From assembly GCF_000514815.1 (NCBI RefSeq), contig NZ_AZWQ01000032.1, positions 1 through 54,476 on the forward strand: DNA of 54,476 nt, written 5' to 3'. The notes below the pieces were generated by a model. It did not search any database, was not told where the DNA came from, and saw only the letters and a list, made by a program, of their open reading frames with translations. This DNA comes from Salinispora fenicalii. GTDB lineage: Bacteria; Actinomycetota; Actinomycetes; Mycobacteriales; Micromonosporaceae. Positions 49,140 through 54,476 of the stretch are shown piece by piece (positions within the stretch are counted from its first letter, which is position 1; every line of letters begins with the position of its first letter). A program made the translations under genes and the position numbers.

Positions 49140-49270
49140 GGGCTCCGGCCCGACCGTGCGCTACGGTGCTACCGACCATCCCGCAGCGAAGCCGGTGGGA
49201 AACCGGCACTGTCCCGCAACTGTGATGCCCCGGGCTTGTCCCGGAGACGAGTCAGGTCGCCTGCGGTCGG
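49140..49270 (+). ncRNA. Cobalamin riboswitch
   Basis: The stretch includes agccggtgggaaaccggcac, then tgtcccgcaactgtgatg, then gagtcaggtcgcctgc, in the order and spacing of cobalamin aptamers (hairpin, core, 3' GTCAGG). It lies directly upstream of a BtuF-BtuC-BtuD operon. Binding of B12 would repress transport gene expression. The 5' edge is approximate. Confidence 0.93.
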
Positions 49271-49321
49271 TCGCGATACGCGCTCTCGAGGAAGGGCGCC
49301 TCGTGGACGGGCACCTCGGTC

Positions 49322-49359
49322 CCTGTCGGCGAAGCACCAACTCCTCGACCGACAGGAGG
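49322..49359 (+). promoter_or_regulatory. Expression-platform hairpin over the btuF ribosome site
   Basis: cctgtcgg (49322-49329) pairs perfectly with ccgacagg (49349-49356), covering the first bases of the AGGAGG site (49354-49359). The loop also holds ctcct (49341-49345), which could pair with aggag. This fits translational control by the upstream riboswitch. Confidence 0.6.
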
Positions 49360-49363
49360 CCCG

Positions 49364-50302
49364 ATGTCCAGACGTACCCCCCGGTTCTTCACCGCGGCCC
49401 TCGCGGTGGCCGCGCTCGCGCTCGGCGGCTGCGCCGAGAAGACCACCGATACACCCGCGGCCGACGATGGCGCGTCGAGCGCCGCGACCTTCCCGGTGAC
49501 CGTCGGCTCGCTGACGTTGGAAGAGCAGCCGGAAAAGATCGTCTCGCTGTCGCCGACCGCCACCGAGATGCTCTTCGCGATCGGGGCGGGGCCACAGGTC
49601 GTCGCGGTTGACGACAACTCCAACTATCCAGCGGAGGCGCCGCGGACCGACCTCTCTGGCTTCCAGCCGAACGCTGAGGCGATCGCCGCCCAGAACCCCG
49701 ACCTGGTCCTGCTCGCCAGCGACCAGAACAAGATCGTGGACCAGCTCACCACGCTGAAGATCCCGGTCTTCCTCACCCCGGCGGCGGTCACGCTGGACGA
49801 CACCTATCGGCAGCTCACCGAGGTGGGCACGCTGACCGGGCACCCCGCCGAGGCCGCCGACGTGGTCAGCCAGATGCAGGACGACATCGCGGAGTTGGTC
49901 GCCGACCTGCCCCAGCGGGCGGAGAAGCTCACCTACTTCCACGAAGTCAGCCCCGAGCTGTACACCGCCACCAGCAAGACCTTCATCGGCTCGCTCTACG
50001 CGCTCGCCGGGCTCGAGAACATCGCCGACCCGGCCGACGCGGACGGCGCGAGCGGCGGCTACCCGCAGCTCTCCGAGGAGGTCATCGTCCAGGCCAACCC
50101 GGATTTCGTCTTCCTCTCCGACACCAAGTGCTGTCAGCAGAGCGTGGCGTCGGTCCAGGCCCGACCCGGCTGGGCGACGATCACCGCCGTGCAGGAGAAC
50201 CAGGTCGTCGCGCTCGACGACGACATCGCCTCCCGGTGGGGCCCGCGCGTCGTTGACCTGCTCCGCACGATCATTGAGGCGACCGCCAAGGTCCCCGCGT
50301 GA
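49364..50302 (+). CDS. btuF: Cobalamin ABC transporter substrate-binding lipoprotein
   Basis: 312 residues. A lipobox (LALGGCAEK) near residue 23 predicts a membrane-anchored extracellular lipoprotein. The rest is a two-lobe helical-backbone binding protein (VGSLTLEEQPEKIVSLSPTA; LSGFQPNAEAIAAQNPDLVL; QARPGWATITAVQENQVVAL). Such proteins bind vitamin B12 or siderophores; the riboswitch upstream points to cobalamin. It leads btuC and btuD in one transcript. ATG 49364 has AGGAGG. Confidence 0.9.
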   Translation: MSRRTPRFFTAALAVAALALGGCAEKTTDTPAADDGASSAATFPVTVGSLTLEEQPEKIVSLSPTATEMLFAIGAGPQVVAVDDNSNYPAEAPRTDLSGFQPNAEAIAAQNPDLVLLASDQNKIVDQLTTLKIPVFLTPAAVTLDDTYRQLTEVGTLTGHPAEAADVVSQMQDDIAELVADLPQRAEKLTYFHEVSPELYTATSKTFIGSLYALAGLENIADPADADGASGGYPQLSEEVIVQANPDFVFLSDTKCCQQSVASVQARPGWATITAVQENQVVALDDDIASRWGPRVVDLLRTIIEATAKVPA

Positions 50303-50334
50303 CGCTGGATCGGCGGCAATAGCAGAGGCATTCC

Positions 50335-51435
50335 ATGCGGCAGGTGGTAACCCAGCGCCCCTCCGGCCGGCCGGAGGGGCGACCGGCCGTGGCTCGGCCA
50401 GCCGGGCTGCGGCCCGGCTGGCTCGTCGCCGGGCTGGTCGCGGTCCTGGCCGCCCTGGTGGCGGGCGTCTCCCTCGGCCCGGTCAGCCTGCCGCCCGGCA
50501 GCGTCGCGGTCGAGCTGCTGAACCTTCTCCCCGGGGTCGGCCTCGACAGCGGGCTCACCGAGCGGGAGATCGCCATCATCACCGAGCTACGCCTGCCCCG
50601 GGCCGTACTCGGCCTGCTCGTCGGCGGGTTGCTCGCCCTGGCCGGCGGCGCCTACCAGGGGGTGTTCCGCAACCCGCTGGCCGACCCGTACCTGCTCGGG
50701 GTCGCGGCCGGCGCCGGGTTCGCGGTCACCGTGGTGATCACCATTGGCGGGGCCGGCGGGGCGAACACCGGGCTGCCGGTCACCGTTCCGCTGGCCGCCT
50801 TCGTCGGCGCGATCGGCGCGGTCACGCTGACCTACCTGCTCGGCTCCGCCGGTGGCCGAAGCCGATCACCGGCGACCCTGATCCTGGCCGGGGTGGCGGT
50901 CTCCGCCTTCCTCTCCGCCGGACAGACGTACCTGCTGCAACGCAACGCAGACAGCATCCAACAGGTCTATGCCTGGCTGCTCGGGCGGCTCGCCACCGCC
51001 GGCTGGCACGACGTGTGGCTGGTCCTGCCGTACTTCCTGCTGACCGCCGTGGTGGTCCTGTTGCACCGGCGGGAGCTGGACGTCCTCTCGGTCGGCGACG
51101 ACGAGGCGACCAGCCTGGGCCTGCACCCGCAACGGTCCCGCTACCTGCTGATCGCCGCCGCCTCCCTCGGCACCGCCGCCGCGGTCTCCGCGTCCGGGCT
51201 GATTGGCTTCGTCGGAATCATCGTGCCGCACGCCGTACGGCTGCTCGCCGGCTCCAGCTACCGGGTGATCCTGCCGCTGTCGATGCTCTTCGGTGGGGCG
51301 TTCCTGGCGCTGACCGACGTGGTCGCGCGTACCGCCGCCGCCCCTGAGGAGATTCCGATCGGCGTGGTGACCGCCCTGCTCGGCGGTCCGTTCTTCGTCC
51401 TGGTCCTGCGCAGCGCTCGGCGGGTGCTGGGATGA
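50335..51435 (+). CDS. btuC: Cobalamin ABC transporter permease
   Basis: 366 residues with about ten transmembrane helices, a FecCD/BtuC permease. Typical segments: LRLPRAVLGLLVGGLLALAG, YQGVFRNPLADPYLLGVAAG, and the C-terminal IGFVGIIVPHAVRLLAGSSY (coupling loop for the ATPase) and EEIPIGVVTALLGGPFFVLV. It forms the membrane channel. It starts 33 bp after btuF and overlaps btuD by 4 bp. A 30-residue polar N-terminus precedes the first helix. Confidence 0.92.
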   Translation: MRQVVTQRPSGRPEGRPAVARPAGLRPGWLVAGLVAVLAALVAGVSLGPVSLPPGSVAVELLNLLPGVGLDSGLTEREIAIITELRLPRAVLGLLVGGLLALAGGAYQGVFRNPLADPYLLGVAAGAGFAVTVVITIGGAGGANTGLPVTVPLAAFVGAIGAVTLTYLLGSAGGRSRSPATLILAGVAVSAFLSAGQTYLLQRNADSIQQVYAWLLGRLATAGWHDVWLVLPYFLLTAVVVLLHRRELDVLSVGDDEATSLGLHPQRSRYLLIAAASLGTAAAVSASGLIGFVGIIVPHAVRLLAGSSYRVILPLSMLFGGAFLALTDVVARTAAAPEEIPIGVVTALLGGPFFVLVLRSARRVLG

Positions 51436-52241
51436 GCGCACCGGCGGTGGCGGTACGCGACCTGCGGGTCCGGTTGGCCGGCGTACCCATCCTCACCGGG
51501 GTCGACCTGAGTGTCGCCGCTGGCGAGTGGGTGACCGTGATCGGCCCGAACGGCGCCGGCAAGTCGACGCTGCTGCGCGCCGTCGGCGGTCTGCTGCCCA
51601 CCGAGGGCGCGGTCTCCCTCTTCGGTACGCCGATTCAGCAGCTGCGTCGCCGGGACCGGGCCCGGGTGGTGGCGACGGTCGCCCAGTCACCGGTGGTGCC
51701 GGCCGGGATGTCGGTCCTGGACTACGTGCTGCTCGGCCGGACCCCGTACATCGCGCCGCTGGGTCGGGAGTCCACCGCCGACCTGGCCGCCGCGCACGAT
51801 GTCTTGGACCGGCTGGACCTCACCGGATTTCACACCCGGGAACTGGCCACCCTCTCCGGTGGTGAGCGGCAGCGGGTCTTCCTGGCCCGGGCCTTCGCCC
51901 AGGGGGCCACCCTGTTGCTGCTCGACGAGCCGACCAGCGCGCTGGACATCGGCCACCAACAGGACGTCCTCGAACTGGTCGACCAGCTCCGACGTGCGCA
52001 TGGGTTGACCGTGGTGGCGACCATGCACGATCTCTCCGTCGCCGGCGAGTACGCCGATCGGATGGTGCTCCTCGCGGACGGTCACGTGGCTGCTGTCGGC
52101 ACCCCCCGGGAGGTGCTGACAACGGAGCTGCTGGCTCGCCACTACCGCGCCACGGTGAAGGTGATCGACGGCGAGCACGGCCCGCTGGTGGTACCCGTCC
52201 GCCCTGTTTCCGCGCCCGACGGGGTGCTAGGCCGGTGCTGA
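51432..52241 (+). CDS. btuD: Cobalamin ABC transporter ATPase
   Basis: 269 residues. Walker A GPNGAGKST, Q-loop ATVAQSPVVP, signature LSGGERQRVFLARAFAQ, Walker B LLLLDEPTSALD and the switch His (TMHDLS) are all present. It powers import through BtuC from the cytosolic side. ATG overlaps the btuC stop as ATGA. The stop lies at the base of a hairpin shared with the convergent gene. Confidence 0.93.
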   Translation: MSAPAVAVRDLRVRLAGVPILTGVDLSVAAGEWVTVIGPNGAGKSTLLRAVGGLLPTEGAVSLFGTPIQQLRRRDRARVVATVAQSPVVPAGMSVLDYVLLGRTPYIAPLGRESTADLAAAHDVLDRLDLTGFHTRELATLSGGERQRVFLARAFAQGATLLLLDEPTSALDIGHQQDVLELVDQLRRAHGLTVVATMHDLSVAGEYADRMVLLADGHVAAVGTPREVLTTELLARHYRATVKVIDGEHGPLVVPVRPVSAPDGVLGRC

Positions 52242-52271
52242 CCGCCGCCCGGCGGTGGGCGGGAGCACCGG
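52232..52271. terminator. Bidirectional hairpin terminator
   Basis: ccggtgct (52232-52239) and agcaccgg (52264-52271) pair perfectly, with a second stem accgcc/ggcggt inside. It overlaps the btuD stop and sits before the convergent VOC gene. Confidence 0.75.
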
Positions 52272-52278
52272 AGGTCAG

Positions 52279-53037
52279 TCAGGGCGGGGTGATCGCGTTG
52301 AAGAGGGCGCCCTGTGGGTCGCGCAGGGCCGTGCAGCGACCAGCCGCGGTGTCGCGGGGCGGCACCAGAATCGCCCCGCCCAGGGCGGCGGCCCGGGCGG
52401 CGGTCGCGTCCACGTCCGCCACCCCGAAGTACACCGACCAGTACGCGGGCGCACCGGCCGGGAGGTCGCCGAGCGGCGTGGTCATTCCGGCGACGATCTG
52501 GCTGCCGAGGCGCCAGCCGGTGTGCCCGGCCGAACCCGTCGGCGGCTCGTCCGGCTGCCAGCCGAAGACCAGTTCGTAGAAGACCTTCGCGCCCTCCGGG
52601 TCGGGGGTGACCAGTTCGGTCCAGCTCATCGCCCCCGGCACCCCGAAGACCTCGCCGCCGGGCATCGTCATCGGCTGCCACACCGCCAGCGTCGCGCCCG
52701 CCGGGTCGCTCAACACCGCCATCCGGCCCCGGTCGAACACGTCGAAGGGGGGCACCACGAGCTGCCCGCCGGCCTCCTCGACCCGCGCGGCCACCAGGTC
52801 GGCGTCGTCGGCGGCGACGTAGACCGACCAGATCGGCACTTGCTCGGGAATGGCCGGCGGCCCGGCACCCGCCACCGCCTGGCCGTGGCGAAGGAAGTCG
52901 GTGTAGCCGCCCGCCTCGGGCTCCGGCGCGATTCGTCCGGTCCAGCCGAACAGCTCCGGGTAGAAGCGGCGCGCATCCTCGAGGTCGGGCGTGGCCAGGT
53001 CGGCCCAGCAGGGGGTGCCCGCCGGAACGATGCCCAC
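52279..53037 (-). CDS. Two-domain VOC (glyoxalase/bleomycin resistance-like) protein
   Basis: 252 residues, two vicinal-oxygen-chelate modules in tandem: 1-120 (TPCWADLATPDLEDARRFYP) and 130-252 (MSWTELVTPDPEGAKVFYEL). Each opens with the (S/C)W-E/D-L-(A/V)TPD pattern seen in CFP-30-like mycobacterial proteins. The substrate is unknown; members may bind hydroxy or dicarbonyl compounds. GTG 53037 with AGAGGGG; upstream in-frame residues look non-coding. Confidence 0.87.
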   Translation of the reverse strand: MGIVPAGTPCWADLATPDLEDARRFYPELFGWTGRIAPEPEAGGYTDFLRHGQAVAGAGPPAIPEQVPIWSVYVAADDADLVAARVEEAGGQLVVPPFDVFDRGRMAVLSDPAGATLAVWQPMTMPGGEVFGVPGAMSWTELVTPDPEGAKVFYELVFGWQPDEPPTGSAGHTGWRLGSQIVAGMTTPLGDLPAGAPAYWSVYFGVADVDATAARAAALGGAILVPPRDTAAGRCTALRDPQGALFNAITPP

Positions 53038-53307
53038 GTCAACCCCTCTCGTCCGGGCCGGCCACCGCGGTCCGCCCCGACCCGGATGGTGGCACTGCCG
53101 CAGCCCCTCCGGCGGGAAACGGGCAAATGTCAACTCCAAGAGGTGACTCGGGTTCCGTGCTGCCCTGGCTGCTGGTGGTGGCGAAGTGCCCCACGCCGAT
53201 GCCCCGGCGACTGCGGACAGCGAAGGTGTCGCTACAGCAAGTGGGTGTCTAGTGTAGACTCCGCGCTTGATCGACATATCTCAGTTCGCCGATTACTCGG
53301 AGACCTC

Positions 53308-54476
53308 ATGAATCGATGTATTCCGGCCTGTGCCGCCGGCCTGCTGGCACTGGTCAGTGCCGTGTCACTGTCGGCTACCCCAGCGTCGGCCCAGTCCCCG
53401 GCGGGCCCTGCCGCCGCCGAATCGCAAGCCGCTTCTGTGACGGCTGCATACCTGACAGACCCCTGCGTAGACGGCGGGCCGACGTCTGCCGACTCATCGC
53501 TCGCTAGCTACTTGAACACCAAGCTCAGTGGCACCCTGGACGGCTACATGACGGCGTACCGGGCTTCCTGCGCCCGCAAGGTCGTGCAGGCTGTGCAGGC
53601 CCGCGGGCTCGATCAGCGGGCAGCGGTCATTGCGATCACCACGACGATCGTGGAGTCCACGATCCAGAACATCGCTGAGGAGGTGGACCACGACAGCCTT
53701 GGTCTGTTCCAGCAACGCGCGTCGTGGGGCACCCGTTCGCAGCGCCTGGATCCAACGTGGGCCACCAACGCGTTCCTGAACAAAATGCTTAAACTGTATC
53801 CGAATAACTCCTGGCTGACTGCCCCGGTCGGTGAGGTATGCCAAGCTGTGCAGGTCTCGGCGTATCCGGATCGGTATCAGAAGCAGGTAGGCGACGCGGA
53901 GATTATCGTTGCGGCCATCTGGCCATCCCTGGCGTCCGTGTACGGGGTGTTGTCCGACGGCAGGCTGACGTACTCGGCCATTGAGGGTGACTCGGGCCAG
54001 CTTTCGAAGGTGGTGACGTCGAGTGCGACGTTGGGGTTCACGCCGAAGGCGATGGCGACGCTGAACTTCAACACGATTCTGTTGACCTCGACGGAGGGTG
54101 ATCTGTATCGGGTGGATGTGATTACCAACAATACGTCGTTGGTGTTCAATGCACCGGTCAAGATTCGTAGTGGCGGATGGACGCATACTCATCTTTCCTA
54201 TGACGGTGCTGGGCGGCTATATGGACTCACTTCGGCGGGGGTGTTGCAACGCTACGACGTGACCGCGACGAAGCCGTCTGGCAGTCATATCGTCAACTGG
54301 GCGACGATCGACAGCGGTTTCACTCTCAAGACGCTGACTACAACTGGGCCGGACTGGATTCTCGGTACGGTTTCGGATGGCCGATTGATGTCCTACAAGA
54401 TTAATGGGGTGGGTAGCTGGGTGTCCGGCGAACTCAAGTCGAGCACCTGGCAGAACATGACCCACCTGCTGTCCCC
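53308..54476 (+). CDS. Secreted protein with a muralytic-like domain and tachylectin-like propeller (3' end outside the window)
   Basis: At least 389 residues, open to the last base. A signal peptide (MNRCIPACAAGLLALVSAVS, cut near ATPASA) precedes a helical domain at about 65-205 (QAVQARGLDQRAAVIAITTT; VDHDSLGLFQQRASWGT; PDRYQKQVGDAEIIVAAIWP), resembling lytic-transglycosylase or lysozyme-like domains with a candidate Glu in TIVESTIQN. From about 210 it has repeated blades (VYGVLSDGRLTYSAIEGDSG; LTSTEGDLYRVDVI; LYGLTSAGVLQRYDVTA; WILGTVSDGRLMSYKI), a tachylectin-2-like propeller that may bind sugars. GGAG precedes the ATG. Confidence 0.8.
   Translation, partial: MNRCIPACAAGLLALVSAVSLSATPASAQSPAGPAAAESQAASVTAAYLTDPCVDGGPTSADSSLASYLNTKLSGTLDGYMTAYRASCARKVVQAVQARGLDQRAAVIAITTTIVESTIQNIAEEVDHDSLGLFQQRASWGTRSQRLDPTWATNAFLNKMLKLYPNNSWLTAPVGEVCQAVQVSAYPDRYQKQVGDAEIIVAAIWPSLASVYGVLSDGRLTYSAIEGDSGQLSKVVTSSATLGFTPKAMATLNFNTILLTSTEGDLYRVDVITNNTSLVFNAPVKIRSGGWTHTHLSYDGAGRLYGLTSAGVLQRYDVTATKPSGSHIVNWATIDSGFTLKTLTTTGPDWILGTVSDGRLMSYKINGVGSWVSGELKSSTWQNMTHLLS

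Noticed and set aside
49364..52241. Siderophore uptake operon
   Set aside because: The same protein families import ferric siderophores, but the cobalamin riboswitch upstream favours B12.

Overview
The window is high-GC actinobacterial chromosome, most likely from the Micromonosporaceae (Salinispora or Micromonospora type). This rests on GC-rich third codon positions, frequent GTG/TTG starts, a BldC-like MerR regulator, a DUF4229 protein, a Cds1-like cysteine desulfhydrase, and futalosine-route menaquinone genes next to a hemL/system-II cytochrome c operon. The genus is a guess.

Left edge (1-2.8 kb): base 1 is exactly the first base of a complete ISL3-family insertion sequence with perfect 25-bp inverted repeats. 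Next come decayed remnants (an XRE-type HTH joined out of frame to the tail of a creatininase-family protein) and two tRNA genes (Arg-ACG, Ser-GCT). This looks like a worn accessory edge. 2.8-13.2 kb: a CPBP membrane protease diverging from a flavohemoglobin, an HTH-peptide deformylase fusion, an FhuF-like iron reductase behind an iron box, a large membrane protein, a methyltransferase, a PEBP protein and a Tat-exported FAD oxidase. 13.3-21.9 kb: two MFS exporters, a PP2C phosphatase, a FadR-type regulator, a threonine dehydratase-like PLP enzyme and oligopeptidase B.

22-28.6 kb is a signalling block: a kinase/GAF/SpoIIE phosphatase protein, a soluble hybrid histidine kinase with tandem 92-residue HAMP units, a response regulator overlapping it by 4 bp, and a convergent STAS anti-anti-sigma factor. 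All parts of a partner-switching circuit except the sigma factor are present.

28.8-38 kb is respiratory biosynthesis: hemL, a histidine phosphatase, ResA, CcdA, ResB and CcsB in an overlapping operon (heme and cytochrome c maturation), then UbiD, UbiA and UbiX (late menaquinone steps). MqnE at 45 kb belongs to the same pathway. Between them lie bldC, an Lrp regulator with a possible leader ORF, cds1, a DEAD-box helicase, a proline-rich repeat membrane protein and an NlpC/P60 hydrolase.

47-54.5 kb: a secreted M14 carboxypeptidase, a cobalamin riboswitch controlling btuF-btuC-btuD, a two-domain VOC protein, and a secreted protein with a muralytic-like domain and a tachylectin-like propeller that runs off the window. 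Most of the window is housekeeping. The best candidates for something little described are the HTH-PDF fusion, the HAMP-array/partner-switching module, the secreted lectin-like protein and a few unassigned inverted repeats.
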